Shown: piece by piece, positions 7,664-17,873 of the stretch
Layout of the letters: the number at the start of each line of letters is the position of its first letter
How positions within the stretch are numbered: position 1 is the stretch's first letter
DNA from: Duganella fentianensis
GTDB lineage: Bacteria > Pseudomonadota > Gammaproteobacteria > Burkholderiales > Burkholderiaceae_D
Direction of reading: 5' to 3'
Assembly (NCBI RefSeq): GCF_009857835.1
Contig: NZ_WWCL01000002.1
Location: forward strand, 1-64,000
Length of the DNA: 64,000 bases
Translations under genes and position numbers: made by a program
Notes under the pieces: model-generated
Databases searched by the model: none
What the model was told of the DNA's origin: nothing
Seen by the model: only the letters and a program-made list of their open reading frames with translations

Positions 7664-10495
7664 TCAGGTATAGATCTGGGTAGTGGTGGCCTGCTGGTGC
7701 TGCGGTGCCGTCAGGGGCAGGTCTAGCGTGAAGCAGGTGCCGGCCGGCGAGCTCTCCACGCTGATCTGGCCACCCAGTAGCGAAGTGACTATGTTGTAGC
7801 TGATTGAAAGTCCCAGCCCGCTGCCACCCTGACCGAGCTTGGTGGTAAAGAAGGGATCGAAGATGCGCGACATGTTCTCCGCCGCGATGCCGCTGCCGTT
7901 GTCGCTGAAGGTGAGTAGCACGCGCTCGGCCACGGGCGTCTGGGCGCGCAGGCGCATCAGTCCGCCCTGTGCGCGGCCGAAGGCATGTAGCAGGGCGTTG
8001 TTGATGAAGTTGGCGATCACTTGGCCGTACGGCCCCGGATAGCTGTCCATCATGATGTTATCGGGCAGTTCCAGTTCGATGCGGTGGTTGGCGGCCCGCA
8101 CCCGGTTCATCATGGTGGCAATGACTTCGTGGCTGACCTGATGCAGGTTGAAGCTGCGCCGTTGCTCGGTGGTGCGGTCGACCGCCACCTGTTTGAAGCT
8201 GTTGACCAGATCGGCCGCGCTGGTCAGGCCGCGCATCACCAGTTCGTGTGCCGTGCGCGCATCGCTCATATAACTGGCCAGTTCGGAACGGCGCAGGCCG
8301 GGGCCGTCGAGGCGGGTGGCCAGTTCCTCGGTCTTCTGCGCCAGCGTGCTGGCGATCAGCAGGCTGTTGCCGATGGGCGTATTCAGTTCGTGCGCCACAC
8401 CGGCCATCAGCGCACCCAGTGCGGCCAGCTTTTCCTGCGAGACCAGCTGGGTCTGGGCATCCTTGAGCTGGCGGTAGGCTTGCGCATTATCGAGCGCAAT
8501 CGCGCCATAGGCACACAGGGTACGGAACATCAGGCGCTCGCGGGCGCCGAAGGCATCGGCATGCTGGGCCTGTACTGTCATGGCGCCCAGCGTGCGTTCG
8601 CCCACGATCAGCGGCACATACAGGGCGCTGGCCATGAGCTGGGTGCCGGGCGCCAGCACGATATCTTCCGGCCCCACGTTGGGGATGTAGATCTCGCGCC
8701 GCTCGCGCAGGCAGCGCGCTGCATTGGCACGCGGATGCTGCAGGGGGATGGTATTGCCCGCCAGCTGGCGGCCGTTTTCCATGCCGAACACGCGGCTGAT
8801 GTTGTTGCCATCGCGGCTGACCAGATAGATGGCATAGGTATTGGCCGGCAGCAGCGCCTGCACGTGGCGGTTCAGCGCCGCATACACGGCGCCGGCATTC
8901 AGGTGGGTGGTGATTTCCTGACCGATGGCCGACAGGCGCTCCAGCGTATCGCTGGTCTGCTGCAGCAGTTCGGCGCGGCGCGCTTCCGAGGCTGCCAGTT
9001 CGCGGTGGTGCAAGCCTTCCGCGCGTGCCTGTTCGGTCTGGTGATGCACCTGCATGGCGATGGCGCGGTTGGTGGCTTCCTGGCTATGGGTTTTCTGCCG
9101 GGCTGCAGCCGCTGCCTGGGCCGAGGCATAGGCCTGGGCATAGTCGCCGATGTTGGCGTATTCGCGCCCCAGTGCATCGTGCAGGTCGCCGGGCAGGGTA
9201 TAGCCTTCGATGCCGGCCGCCACCTGCAGGGCCAGATGTAGATAGTGCAGGGTGGCGTTGGGTTCGGTCATGCCGGCCGGTGCGGGCAGGGCGTGGCGTT
9301 CGTGGATCAGGGCCAGCACGCGCAGCGCTGCCACATGGTTGTACAGATTGGTCTGCTCGGCGGCCAGCGCCACCGCACGCAGGGCGATGCTGCGCGCTTC
9401 GATAGGCCGATCGAGGAAGCACAGGGCATGGGCCTGGCCGCGCCGCGCGATCGACTGGAAATCTGCCTGCTGCATGGCGTCGGCACGGGCCTGCATGCGC
9501 TCGAAGGCTTCCAGTGCGGTGACATAGTCCGCCTGATCGAGCGCCAGATCGCCCAGATAGGACAGGGCATGGGCATAGCTGCGCGCACCGGGCAGAGGTG
9601 TCAGCACCTGCAGCGCTTCGCGCAGCAGTTCTTCGGCTGCATCGAGCCGACCCACGCGGCGCATGGTTTCGGCCGTATGCACGAGGGCCGCACCGATGCT
9701 GCGCGGCCAGCCGGTAGGGCGGGCCAGATCGAGCGCGCTCTGCATCCATTCCAGTGCGGCATGGTGGTCGTTGAGGCAGGTGAAATTCAGGCCGATGTTG
9801 ATGGCTGCCGTGACGGCCACGCGGATCTGGCCCGTTTCCAGCGCGGCTTCGTAAGCGCGGATGTAGTAGCGCACGGCCGCGCCATTGTTGCTGTGCTGGC
9901 TGGCGGCCAGTCCGATGAAATCGTACACGCCGGCCAGTACGGCAGTCGGGTAATCGTGGCTGGTGGAGAAGCGTTCGCCCCAGCGCCGTTCGGCCGAGGT
10001 CAGATCATGCATGACGGCCCAGCGCGCCGTGGCAGCTTCGGCGATGTCCACCCGCTGCTGGTCGTCGACGCTGCGGGCGGCGGCGGCCATCAGCTCCAGT
10101 TCTTCGCCGGCCTGCTGATGGTTGCCGTGGTCGATGGCGATCCACGCGCGCAGCCAGTGCGCATCGGCGCAGCCCTGATGGTCGCCCAGATGACAGAAGG
10201 TTGCGTAAGCGGGGTTGAGCAGTTCGCTGGCCGTTTCCAGATTACCGGCCAGCCAGACGGTTTCCGCCTGCACCAGCTGCAAACGGGCGTTGAGCTGGCG
10301 CTGATGGGCATCGGGCAGGGTGGAAGCGGCCAGCAACTGCAGGCATTCCTGCACCAGCAGCACGGCACGTGCACTGTCGCGCTGGCGCAGATGCCAGCTG
10401 AGCGGCAGCAGTACGGGCAGCCGTGCAGGGCCGCGCAGCGACAGCAGGGCGCGCTCCCAGCGTGCTAGCTCATCGTCGTGCGCGAACATCTCCAT
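7664..10495 (-). CDS. cytoplasmic TPR-GAF sensor histidine kinase
   Basis: This 943-aa protein has no membrane segment. Its first half, about residues 1-450, is a helical array of tetratricopeptide-like repeats rich in paired Ala/Leu/Tyr helices. A short coiled coil (about 450-500) leads into a GAF domain (about 500-665). The kinase core follows: H-box with VAHELNTPIG (the phosphorylated histidine), N-box NFINNALLHA, G1 box DNGSGI, F-box FDPFFTTK and G2 box GGSGLGLSIS. The layout resembles kinases fused to adenylate-cyclase/guanylate-cyclase-like TPR regions. No response regulator gene lies nearby, so its partner is elsewhere. It is transcribed alone, between argF and rsgA. Confidence 0.88.
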   Translation of the reverse strand: MEMFAHDDELARWERALLSLRGPARLPVLLPLSWHLRQRDSARAVLLVQECLQLLAASTLPDAHQRQLNARLQLVQAETVWLAGNLETASELLNPAYATFCHLGDHQGCADAHWLRAWIAIDHGNHQQAGEELELMAAAARSVDDQQRVDIAEAATARWAVMHDLTSAERRWGERFSTSHDYPTAVLAGVYDFIGLAASQHSNNGAAVRYYIRAYEAALETGQIRVAVTAAINIGLNFTCLNDHHAALEWMQSALDLARPTGWPRSIGAALVHTAETMRRVGRLDAAEELLREALQVLTPLPGARSYAHALSYLGDLALDQADYVTALEAFERMQARADAMQQADFQSIARRGQAHALCFLDRPIEARSIALRAVALAAEQTNLYNHVAALRVLALIHERHALPAPAGMTEPNATLHYLHLALQVAAGIEGYTLPGDLHDALGREYANIGDYAQAYASAQAAAAARQKTHSQEATNRAIAMQVHHQTEQARAEGLHHRELAASEARRAELLQQTSDTLERLSAIGQEITTHLNAGAVYAALNRHVQALLPANTYAIYLVSRDGNNISRVFGMENGRQLAGNTIPLQHPRANAARCLRERREIYIPNVGPEDIVLAPGTQLMASALYVPLIVGERTLGAMTVQAQHADAFGARERLMFRTLCAYGAIALDNAQAYRQLKDAQTQLVSQEKLAALGALMAGVAHELNTPIGNSLLIASTLAQKTEELATRLDGPGLRRSELASYMSDARTAHELVMRGLTSAADLVNSFKQVAVDRTTEQRRSFNLHQVSHEVIATMMNRVRAANHRIELELPDNIMMDSYPGPYGQVIANFINNALLHAFGRAQGGLMRLRAQTPVAERVLLTFSDNGSGIAAENMSRIFDPFFTTKLGQGGSGLGLSISYNIVTSLLGGQISVESSPAGTCFTLDLPLTAPQHQQATTTQIYT

Positions 10496-10588
10496 CGGCT
10501 TCCTTGCAGCGTAAAAGTTGCGAATTGCTTTTGGGAATTATACGGCGCAGCGCGCCACACGGGCTAGTATGGCGCGAAGTTATTGTCG

Positions 10589-11560
10589 TTAATACAGCGT
10601 TTGTGCTGATTCGTGCAACAACTGCCCGTACAGAGTATGCCGCATTTTGGCAATTTTGCCATCGGCGATGGCATCGAGTACGGCGCACTGGGGTTCGCTC
10701 AGGTGGCGGCAATTGTAGAACTTGCAGTGGCCGAGGTAGGGCGCGAATTCGACAAAAGCCCGTTCCAGCATGCCTTCGCTCAGGTGGTAAAGGCCGAATT
10801 CCTGAAAACCGGGCGAATCGATGATGGCCGAATCGGGCCCTAGTTCGGGCAGCTGGTAGAGACGGGTAAAGGTGGTGGTGTGCTTGCCCGTATCGAGTGC
10901 GGCGGAAATTTCGCGCACGGCGATATCGGCTTCCGGCACCAGCAGGTTGATCAGCGAAGATTTGCCCATGCCGGACTGGCCTATCAGTATCGACGACTGG
11001 CCGGCCAGCAGCGGCTTGAGCGTGGCCAGGGTCTGCTCGGGCTGGGCCTTGGCCGACACTTCGTACACAGGGTAGCCCAGCGCTGCGTAGGGTTGCACCC
11101 GTTCGCGCGTTTTCGCCAGTGATTCCACCACGTCGGTCTTATTGAGGATGAGGTGGGCTTTGATGCCGGCCGCTTCGGCCGCCACCAGTGCGCGCGACAC
11201 CAGATCGTCGGCAAAGCCCGGCTCCGTCGCCACCACGATGAATAGCTGGGTCAGATTGGCGGCCAGCAGCTTGGATTTGTACTGGTCCGAGCGGTACAGC
11301 AGGGTGCGGCGTTCGCTGATCTCGTCGATCACGCCCTGATCGGCCGAGGTGCGGGTCAGCATGACCTGATCGCCGACGGCCACATTGGTCTTCTTGCCGC
11401 GCGTGACGCACTGCAGTTTTTCGCCGTCCGCTTCGGCCAGATAGTGGCGGCCGTGGGCGGCGATGATTACCGCCTGCAGCTGTTCGCCGGTGGCGTCGAT
11501 GCCATTACCGCGCTGGGCCCGTGCCTTGCCGCCTGCGCGGCCATGTTTGGGCGCGCTCAT
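10589..11560 (-). CDS. rsgA: ribosome small-subunit GTPase RsgA
   Basis: RsgA helps the last steps of 30S subunit assembly and leaves when it hydrolyses GTP. The 323-aa protein shows the circularly permuted GTPase order: an OB-fold N-terminus, then G4 LNKTDVV, then the P-loop [14 protein letters not shown], then G3 [12 protein letters not shown]-terminal zinc knuckle [17 protein letters not shown] closes it. Its ATG overlaps the stop codon of the upstream M48 protease gene by four bases, so translation of the two is probably coupled. Confidence 0.95.
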   Translation of the reverse strand: MSAPKHGRAGGKARAQRGNGIDATGEQLQAVIIAAHGRHYLAEADGEKLQCVTRGKKTNVAVGDQVMLTRTSADQGVIDEISERRTLLYRSDQYKSKLLAANLTQLFIVVATEPGFADDLVSRALVAAEAAGIKAHLILNKTDVVESLAKTRERVQPYAALGYPVYEVSAKAQPEQTLATLKPLLAGQSSILIGQSGMGKSSLINLLVPEADIAVREISAALDTGKHTTTFTRLYQLPELGPDSAIIDSPGFQEFGLYHLSEGMLERAFVEFAPYLGHCKFYNCRHLSEPQCAVLDAIADGKIAKMRHTLYGQLLHESAQTLY

Positions 11561-12825
11561 GCGGCCGCCGCTTGCAGGTGACGGATGCGCACGCTGGCGG
11601 GCGGATGGCTATCATAGAAAGCCGAATGCAGCGGGTCGGGCGTTAGCGTCGAGGCATTGTCTTCGTACATCTTGACCAGTGCCGACACCAGATCAGCCGC
11701 CTGCGCGTGCTTGGCAGCGAAGGCGTCCGCTTCGAATTCGTGCTTGCGCGAACTCAGCGAAGTGAGCGGGCCAAACAGGAAGGTGAACACGGGCAGCACC
11801 AGCATGAACAGCAACAGCGCCATGGCGTCGTTGCCCTGACCGGGCAGCAGCAGCGGATCGACGCCGAGACCCGTGTAGAACCACAGCTGGTTCTTCAGGT
11901 AGCCCAGCAGGGCGAGGAAGGCCAGCGACAGGGCGAACATCATGACGATGCGCTTGATGATGTGCTTGAGCTTGAAGTGGCCCAGTTCATGCGCCAGCAC
12001 GGCTTCGATTTCCTGCGGCTGCAAACGCGACAGCAAGGTGTCGAAGAAGACGATGCGCTTGTTGGCGCCAAAGCCCGAGAAGTAGGCATTGCCGTGGGCG
12101 CTGCGCTTGGAGCCATCCATCACGAACAGGCCTTTGGATGCAAAGCCCACGCGCTCCATCAGGCCTTCGATGCGCTGCTTGAGCGCGGCGTCTTCCAGCG
12201 GCGTGAATTTGTTGAACAGGGGCGCGATGACGGTCGGGTACAGCACCATCATCAGCAGCTGGAAGCCGCTCCATACGGCCCAGGCATAGAACCACCACAG
12301 CGCGCCCGATTTTTCCATCAGCGTCAGCACCAGCCAGATCAGGGGCAGGCCGATTACAGCGGCCAGCAGCGCGCCTTTCAGCATGTCGGCAAAGAACAGG
12401 CCGGGTGTCATCTTGTTGAAGCCGAAACGCTGTTCCAGATTAAATTGCTTGTAGTAGTCCAGCGGCAGATCGATCAGGCCGGAAATTACGGTGAAGGCCG
12501 CCAGCAGGGCCAGCTGGTAGACCATGCCGGGACCGGTGAGCTGGAATACATGCAGCGACAGCCATTGCAGGCCGCCCAGCAGGGTGAAGGCGATCAGCAC
12601 ACCGGTGCTGATCAGCAGGCTGACCAGGCCCAGCTTGGTGCGGGCGATGGTGTAATCGGCCGCCTTCTGGTGGGCGGCAAGGGGGATTTTCTCGGCAAAC
12701 TCGGCAGGAACGGCGCTGCGGTGGCTCAGTACATGGCGGATCTGGCGCGAAGCGAGCCAGAAACGCACGATCAGCGTCAAAATGATGAAAGAAACAAACA
12801 AAATCGAAAACGCGAGTGAATACAT
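11557..12825 (-). CDS. M48 family membrane metallopeptidase (Ste24-like)
   Basis: The 422-aa protein is an integral membrane zinc protease of the Ste24/CAAX-protease group. The catalytic motif is AHELGHFK (HEXXH), and a third ligand is expected in [10 protein letters not shown]. Several hydrophobic segments lie in the first half and between the motif and the C-terminus. Ste24 relatives process or degrade membrane-associated proteins. The bacterial substrate is not known. It heads a two-gene operon with rsgA, and divergent orn starts 53 bases away. Confidence 0.9.
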   Translation of the reverse strand: MYSLAFSILFVSFIILTLIVRFWLASRQIRHVLSHRSAVPAEFAEKIPLAAHQKAADYTIARTKLGLVSLLISTGVLIAFTLLGGLQWLSLHVFQLTGPGMVYQLALLAAFTVISGLIDLPLDYYKQFNLEQRFGFNKMTPGLFFADMLKGALLAAVIGLPLIWLVLTLMEKSGALWWFYAWAVWSGFQLLMMVLYPTVIAPLFNKFTPLEDAALKQRIEGLMERVGFASKGLFVMDGSKRSAHGNAYFSGFGANKRIVFFDTLLSRLQPQEIEAVLAHELGHFKLKHIIKRIVMMFALSLAFLALLGYLKNQLWFYTGLGVDPLLLPGQGNDAMALLLFMLVLPVFTFLFGPLTSLSSRKHEFEADAFAAKHAQAADLVSALVKMYEDNASTLTPDPLHSAFYDSHPPASVRIRHLQAAAA

Positions 12826-12878
12826 TCTATGCCTGTGAGAAAATGGCAGATTAGGATTAATTAAGCCAAGAGAGAATT

Positions 12879-13475
12879 ATGTCACAAGCTAACGAATTGC
12901 CAGAAGGTTCCGTACCCGCCGCCGCCAAGCCGGTGCAGAATGAGTTCAATCTGGTGTGGGTGGATATGGAAATGACGGGTCTGGAGCCGGACACCGACCG
13001 CATCATCGAAGTGGCCGTGGTGGTCACCGATATGCACCTGAACGTGCTGGCCGAAGGCCCCGTGTTCGCCATCCACCAGAGCGATGAAACGCTGGACAAG
13101 ATGGATGCATGGAACAAGGGCACGCACGGCCGTTCCGGCCTGATCGACCGCGTCAAGGCGTCCACCGTGTCGGAAGCGCAGGCCGAAGAAGAGCTGATCG
13201 CCTTCATGAAGCAGTGGGTACCCAAGGGCAAAGCGCCGATGTGCGGCAATACCATCGGTCAGGACCGCCGCTTCATGGTGCGCTACATGCCCAAGCTGGA
13301 AGCCTTCTTCCACTACCGGAACATCGACGTCTCCACGCTGAAAGAACTGTGCAAGCGCTGGAAACCGGAAATCGTTGCCGGTTTCAAGAAGCACCAGAAG
13401 CACACGGCGCTGGCCGACATCATCGAATCGATCGAAGAACTCAAGTACTACCGCGAGCACTTCATCAAGCTGTAA
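12879..13475 (+). CDS. orn: oligoribonuclease
   Basis: Orn degrades two- to five-base RNA pieces, including pGpG from cyclic di-GMP breakdown, to mononucleotides. The 198-aa protein shows the DEDDh exonuclease signature: [17 protein letters not shown] (first D and E), [10 protein letters not shown], and the HTALADI histidine/aspartate pair near the end. It has about 20 extra N-terminal residues, Ala/Pro-rich, compared with the E. coli enzyme. It stands alone and ends at a strong terminator shared with the convergent gene. Confidence 0.96.
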   Translation: MSQANELPEGSVPAAAKPVQNEFNLVWVDMEMTGLEPDTDRIIEVAVVVTDMHLNVLAEGPVFAIHQSDETLDKMDAWNKGTHGRSGLIDRVKASTVSEAQAEEELIAFMKQWVPKGKAPMCGNTIGQDRRFMVRYMPKLEAFFHYRNIDVSTLKELCKRWKPEIVAGFKKHQKHTALADIIESIEELKYYREHFIKL

Positions 13476-13497
13476 GTCGCTTGCAGAGCTAGCGGCA

Positions 13498-13531
13498 ATA
13501 AAAAAGGGTCAGGCTAGCCTGACCCTTTTTG
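13498..13531. terminator. bidirectional terminator, 30-base perfect palindrome
   Basis: Positions 13501-13530 read the same on both strands: five A's, GGGTCAGGCT, its exact complement, then five T's. It ends orn on the plus strand and the SEC-C gene on the minus strand. Confidence 0.93.
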
Positions 13532-13547
13532 CATCGTGATGCTGCGC

Positions 13548-14237
13548 TTATTCGTCGGCGCCGCAGCACTTCTTGTATTTCTTGCCACTGCCGCATGGGC
13601 AGTCGTCATTGCGGCCCACTTTAGGCTCGTCGCGCTTGACGGTGCTGACAGCAGCCTTGCGGCGCGGTACCCAGAACTTGTGGATGGCCGGCAGGTTGGC
13701 TTCCAGGTCCAGCGCCAGTTTGTGCGCTTTCACGGGATCTTCCACCAGCGGCAGCTCGGCTTCGTCGATTTCGTCCGCGCCCAGCAGATAGATGGGCTTC
13801 ATGAGATCTTTGACATCCGATTCCCAGATTTCATTCCACGAACCGGGGCGCAGTTCCATGCCTTCCCAGAAGCCCCAGCACCAGGCTTCGGCGTCGATCA
13901 GGGTCTGGCCTTCGTGTTCGTGCTCGACGAACAGCGGTTCGAATTCTTTCGGTGCCACTTCGAACGTCACCAGCACTTCGTTCATGAAGCGCATGATCAG
14001 GTTGAGGATGCGTTCCTCTTCCTTGGCGTGCTTGAATTTCGGCACGTCGGTATCTTCCTGACCCCAGACGCGTTTCAGCCACTCGGCTGGCATGATGGTT
14101 TCCGGGCCGATGGCGATGGCGGTCAGGTAGCCGTGCAGCATGTCCATGGTCATGGCATCTTCAGGGCTGCGCTCGGACAGCAGGAAGCTGTCGAGTTCGT
14201 CGAATTCTTTTTCGCTCAGGGGCTGGTCGAGTTGCAT
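13548..14237 (-). CDS. UPF0149 (YecA/YgfB) protein with SEC-C zinc motif
   Basis: The 229-aa protein pairs an all-helical UPF0149 domain (about residues 5-170, with [20 protein letters not shown] and the family's tryptophans) with a C-terminal SEC-C motif, [14 protein letters not shown], that binds zinc. SEC-C tails occur in SecA and in proteins that touch the ribosome or translocon. The function of the UPF0149 part is unknown. Single gene, convergent with orn. Confidence 0.9.
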   Translation of the reverse strand: MQLDQPLSEKEFDELDSFLLSERSPEDAMTMDMLHGYLTAIAIGPETIMPAEWLKRVWGQEDTDVPKFKHAKEEERILNLIMRFMNEVLVTFEVAPKEFEPLFVEHEHEGQTLIDAEAWCWGFWEGMELRPGSWNEIWESDVKDLMKPIYLLGADEIDEAELPLVEDPVKAHKLALDLEANLPAIHKFWVPRRKAAVSTVKRDEPKVGRNDDCPCGSGKKYKKCCGADE

Positions 14238-14299
14238 AATCTGCTCTTTTTATTGGTTGGAAGCCGACAGTATACACGCCGGCCCCTTACAATGCCGTT

Positions 14300-15379
14300 A
14301 TGAACCAAGATGACTATGACGACGAGGCGGCCGATGCGCGCGCTGCAGCGCTGGCCGCTGCCATGGCCGGACCGCTGGACAGTACAGTGGACCAGAGCCA
14401 GCCAGTGGCACACCCATATGCGGCACTGACGCCCGATTGCGTGCTCGATGCACTGGAAAGTCTGGGCATCCATAGCGATGGCCGGCTGCTGGCCTTGAAT
14501 AGCTATGAAAACCGGGTTTATCAGGTGGGCGTGGAAGAGGGCGCACCGCTGGTGTTGAAGTTCTACCGTCCGCAGCGCTGGAGCGATGGCGCCATACTGG
14601 AAGAACACGCTTTCACGCGCGAACTGGCCGAACAGGAAATCCCCGTGGTGCCGGCGCAGCTGCTGGGCGGCCAGACACTGCACCACTATCAGGGCTTCCG
14701 GTTTGCCGTGTTTGCCCGTCATGGCGGCCGCGCGCCCGAACTGGGCGACCCGCAAGTGCTGGAATGGACGGGCCGCTTCATCGCCCGCATCCATGCGGTG
14801 GGTGCGCAGAAAGTCTATACCGAGCGGCCGGCGCTCGATATCGCTACCTTCGGCCACGAGTCCTGCGCCTTCCTGCAGCAGCAACGCTTTATTCCGCCCG
14901 ATCTGGCTGCAGCCTATGCCAGCGTGAGCCAGCTGGCGCTGGAGGGCGTGCAGCGCTGCTACGACCGCGCCGGCGAACTGCCCCAGTTGCGTCTGCATGG
15001 CGATTGCCATGGCGGCAACGTTTTGTGGACTGATGCGGGCCCCCATTTCGTCGATTTCGATGACAGCCGCATGGGCCCCGCCATTCAGGACCTGTGGATG
15101 ATGCTGTCGGGCGAACGCAGCGAACAGGTACGCCAGATGGGCGACATACTGGCCGGTTACGAAGATTTCTGCGAGTTTTCGCCGCGCCAGATGCATCTGG
15201 TGGAAGCCCTGCGCACGCTGCGCCTGATGCATTACTCGGCCTGGCTGGCGCGGCGCTGGGATGATCCTGCATTCCCGCTGGCTTTCCCGTGGTTTAACAC
15301 CCAGCAGTACTGGCAGGACCGCATACTGGAACTGCGCGAGCAGGTGGCCCTGATGGACGAGGCGCCGCTGGCGATCTAG
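14300..15379 (+). CDS. srkA: stress response kinase A
   Basis: SrkA (YihE/RdoA) is a small Ser/Thr kinase of the choline-kinase/APH fold that protects cells under envelope and redox stress. The 359-aa protein has the family start LESLGIHSDGRLLALNSYENRVYQ, the catalytic loop RLHGDCHGGNVLW and the metal-binding FVDFDDSRMGPAIQDLWM. It has about 25 extra acidic/Ala-rich N-terminal residues compared with E. coli. It is divergent from the SEC-C gene. Confidence 0.93.
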   Translation: MNQDDYDDEAADARAAALAAAMAGPLDSTVDQSQPVAHPYAALTPDCVLDALESLGIHSDGRLLALNSYENRVYQVGVEEGAPLVLKFYRPQRWSDGAILEEHAFTRELAEQEIPVVPAQLLGGQTLHHYQGFRFAVFARHGGRAPELGDPQVLEWTGRFIARIHAVGAQKVYTERPALDIATFGHESCAFLQQQRFIPPDLAAAYASVSQLALEGVQRCYDRAGELPQLRLHGDCHGGNVLWTDAGPHFVDFDDSRMGPAIQDLWMMLSGERSEQVRQMGDILAGYEDFCEFSPRQMHLVEALRTLRLMHYSAWLARRWDDPAFPLAFPWFNTQQYWQDRILELREQVALMDEAPLAI

Positions 15380-15440
15380 CGAATTAGCGGGATTTTCCCG
15401 CTCTGCTTGGCTTTAGGCGCTGGACTCCCCTGTCCGATAA

Positions 15441-15496
15441 TGAGAACTCAGAAATCCCGGCGGGTGCCGGGGTACATCGTCTAGCGAGAGTTCTCA
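15441..15496 (+). promoter_or_regulatory. inverted repeat closing over the start codon of the coiled-coil gene
   Basis: TGAGAACTC (15441-15449) is the exact complement of GAGTTCTCA (15488-15496), whose last base is the A of the start codon. A smaller GC-rich hairpin lies in the loop between them (about 15457-15472). In the mRNA this would place the bases just before the ATG in a stem, so translation may be gated. No clear Shine-Dalgarno site is visible. Confidence 0.55.
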
Positions 15497-17793
15497 TGCA
15501 AGCACAACTGGCCCAGCGCGACAGCGCCCAAGACAGCGGTAACCTCGGCAATGCCGGTACGCAGTTGCAACCATCGGTGTCCCTGCATGATCCTGACGAT
15601 GCGCCTGCCACGCCCCGTGCTGCGATGGAAATGAAGGCCATACAGGAAGCTATCGCCCGTGTCGAAGCGGACGCCAAGGCTGCCTGTGCTGCCGAAAGCC
15701 GCGCCCACGCCGAAGCCCGCGCCCGTGCGCTGGCCGAAGACCGCGCCGCCATGGATGCTGCCGCTGCCGCCGTAGCGCTGCAGAATGCCCAGGCTTCCGA
15801 AGACGCCATCAGCGCCAACCGCGAACGGCTGGAATCGCTGCGCGCTGCCGCCCAGGCCAGCGTAGCCCGGCTGGAAGCAGTCAAACAGGAAACCGCCGAA
15901 CTGCGTGCCCGCGTGGAAGCCGATACCCAGATCCGTCTGGCGGCCGAACAGCGTGCCCGCGCCGAACAGGAAAGCCGCCAGCGCGCCCATGAGCAACTGG
16001 CTGCCGAAGCCGAGCTGGCCGAACAGGTAAAACGCGCTGCCTCGGAACTGGAAGCCCAGACCGAACAGGCCCGCATGCAGGCGGCCGAACGTGTCGCCGC
16101 CGTGGAAGCGGCCAAGGAAGAAGTGGTGGGCATCGCCAGCGCCGATGCGCGCGTTGCCACGCTGGCCCGCGAGCGCGAGCGTCAGGCCCATGCTGCCCGC
16201 CAGACGGCGCAGATGCTGGCCCAGGCCGAAGCGGAAGCACTGGAACTTACCGTCAAGCGCGAACGCGCCGACCAGATCGCACTGGAAGCCTCGCTCAACC
16301 GCGCTGCGGCCGAAGTGCGCGCACTGGAAGAAGCCCGCGCACTGGCCCATCTGGAACAGGAACGCGAGCAGATCGCTCTGGCCAAGGCCGAATCCGACCG
16401 CAGCGCCGCCCAGTCGCTGCACCTGCGCCTGCAGACGGAAAAGGAAATCCGCGATGCCGCCATCCACCGCGAACGTCTGGAAATGGTAGCGGCTGCCAGT
16501 GCCGAAGCACGCCGCGAAGCCGATGCCAAAATCATTGTCGCCACCGAAGCCCGTATCGAAGCGGACAACCAGCTGCGCGCCGTCTCGCTGTCGCGGGTGC
16601 AGGCCGAACAGGAAGCCGAGCTGGCCACGCTGGCCAAAGTGGAAGCGCAAAACCAGCTGACCGAACAGGCCCGCCAGCGCGAAATCGCCGATGCCGCCGC
16701 CGCCGATGCAGCGCGCAGCGAACGCGAAGCCCAGCAACATGCCACCGAGCTGGCGCAGCAGCAGGCTGCCCTGACGGCCGAGGCGGCACAACTGATAATC
16801 AGCCAGAACGCTGCCGCCGCACAGGAAGTGGCCACGCTGGCCGAACAGGTAGAAGCCCAGCGCGTGGCCGATGCACTGGCCCGCGACAAAGCCGAACATG
16901 CCGCTGCACTGCTGGCCGCCGAACAGGCGCGCGCCGAAGCCGAGCAGCAGGCCATCGCTGCACTGAAAGAAAAGCTGGCGCTGGAAGAGCAGGCCCGTAA
17001 CGCCGCGCTGATCCGCACCGAAGCCGAACGTGCCCAGGCGGAAGCGCTGGCCCAGAAACAGGCGGCTGACCAGCGTCTGGCCGCTGCGGCCGAACAGGAA
17101 GCTGAAGCACTGCGCGTCATGGCCGAGCAGACCGCACTGGAAGCGGCACAGAAAGAAGTGGCCGCTCAGGCTCAGGCTGCACAAGCCCGTCTGGCGCTGG
17201 AACTGGGCGAAGTGACGGCTGAACGTGCCCGCGTCGAACAGGAAAAAGAAGTGGCTGCCGCTGCGCTGCTGCAGGCCGAACAGGAATTCGTCGAAGCCGA
17301 GCGCAAGTCGCTGGCGCTGATCGACCAGAAACTGACCCAGCAGCGTCTGGCAACGGCCGCGGAAAACCGTGCTTCGGAAGCCATCGCCGGCCGTCTGGCT
17401 GCAGAAAAAGCTGCCGTGCACGATGCCCGTCTGGCTGCTGAGGCCCAGCAGGCTGCCGAGCAGGCCGTGGCTGATAAAACCGCAGCCCAGCATGCACTGG
17501 TGGAAGCTGCCATGGCCCACGCGACCATGCAGCGCAAAGTGGCCGATACCACGGCTGCCATGACGGCCGCCAAGATCAAACAGCTGGAACTGGAAACCCG
17601 CCGTCACGCGGCTGCCCAGAAAGCGCTGGCTGCCGTGCAGGCTAAAGTGGCCGAGGCCGAGCGCCTGTGCCAGAGCGTGGAAGATGGCTCCATCGTTGCC
17701 ACCCTCGATGCTGCCCGTGCCCGCAAGGAAGCTGCCCGTCAGGGTGCCATGGCGGAAGGCAAACCGGTGAAAGCCGTGTGGCGCGCCCGCTAA
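15496..17793 (+). CDS. 765-aa Ala/Glu/Arg-rich coiled-coil protein
   Basis: After a polar N-terminus of about 45 residues, nearly the whole product is predicted to be one long alpha-helical coiled coil, made of Ala, Glu, Gln, Arg and Leu with hardly any Gly or Pro. There is no signal peptide, no membrane helix and no recognisable catalytic domain. Single-chain coiled coils of this length act as cytoskeletal, scaffold or spacer proteins. That role is only suggested by the composition. The gene is a single transcription unit with an inverted repeat over its start codon and its own terminator. Related Ala/Glu-rich proteins are hard to tell apart by sequence, so I give no family name. Confidence 0.85.
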   Translation: MQAQLAQRDSAQDSGNLGNAGTQLQPSVSLHDPDDAPATPRAAMEMKAIQEAIARVEADAKAACAAESRAHAEARARALAEDRAAMDAAAAAVALQNAQASEDAISANRERLESLRAAAQASVARLEAVKQETAELRARVEADTQIRLAAEQRARAEQESRQRAHEQLAAEAELAEQVKRAASELEAQTEQARMQAAERVAAVEAAKEEVVGIASADARVATLARERERQAHAARQTAQMLAQAEAEALELTVKRERADQIALEASLNRAAAEVRALEEARALAHLEQEREQIALAKAESDRSAAQSLHLRLQTEKEIRDAAIHRERLEMVAAASAEARREADAKIIVATEARIEADNQLRAVSLSRVQAEQEAELATLAKVEAQNQLTEQARQREIADAAAADAARSEREAQQHATELAQQQAALTAEAAQLIISQNAAAAQEVATLAEQVEAQRVADALARDKAEHAAALLAAEQARAEAEQQAIAALKEKLALEEQARNAALIRTEAERAQAEALAQKQAADQRLAAAAEQEAEALRVMAEQTALEAAQKEVAAQAQAAQARLALELGEVTAERARVEQEKEVAAAALLQAEQEFVEAERKSLALIDQKLTQQRLATAAENRASEAIAGRLAAEKAAVHDARLAAEAQQAAEQAVADKTAAQHALVEAAMAHATMQRKVADTTAAMTAAKIKQLELETRRHAAAQKALAAVQAKVAEAERLCQSVEDGSIVATLDAARARKEAARQGAMAEGKPVKAVWRAR

Positions 17794-17834
17794 ACCCTGA
17801 GGAGGGCCGGTACCACGGCCGGCATTGAATACCG

Positions 17835-17866
17835 ACGACCACACTTTGCTGTGGTCGTTTTTTTTC
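17835..17866 (+). terminator. terminator of the coiled-coil gene
   Basis: The stem ACGACCACA/TGTGGTCGT with a six-base loop is followed by eight T's, 41 bases after the stop codon. Confidence 0.92.
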
Positions 17867-17873
17867 TGCGGCC

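Noticed and set aside
15481..17844. 787-aa open frame antisense to the coiled-coil gene
   Set aside because: It mirrors the GCC/GAA-rich codons of the real gene. The product is a Gly/Phe/Gln/Leu repeat of low complexity, with no ribosome site and no known family.
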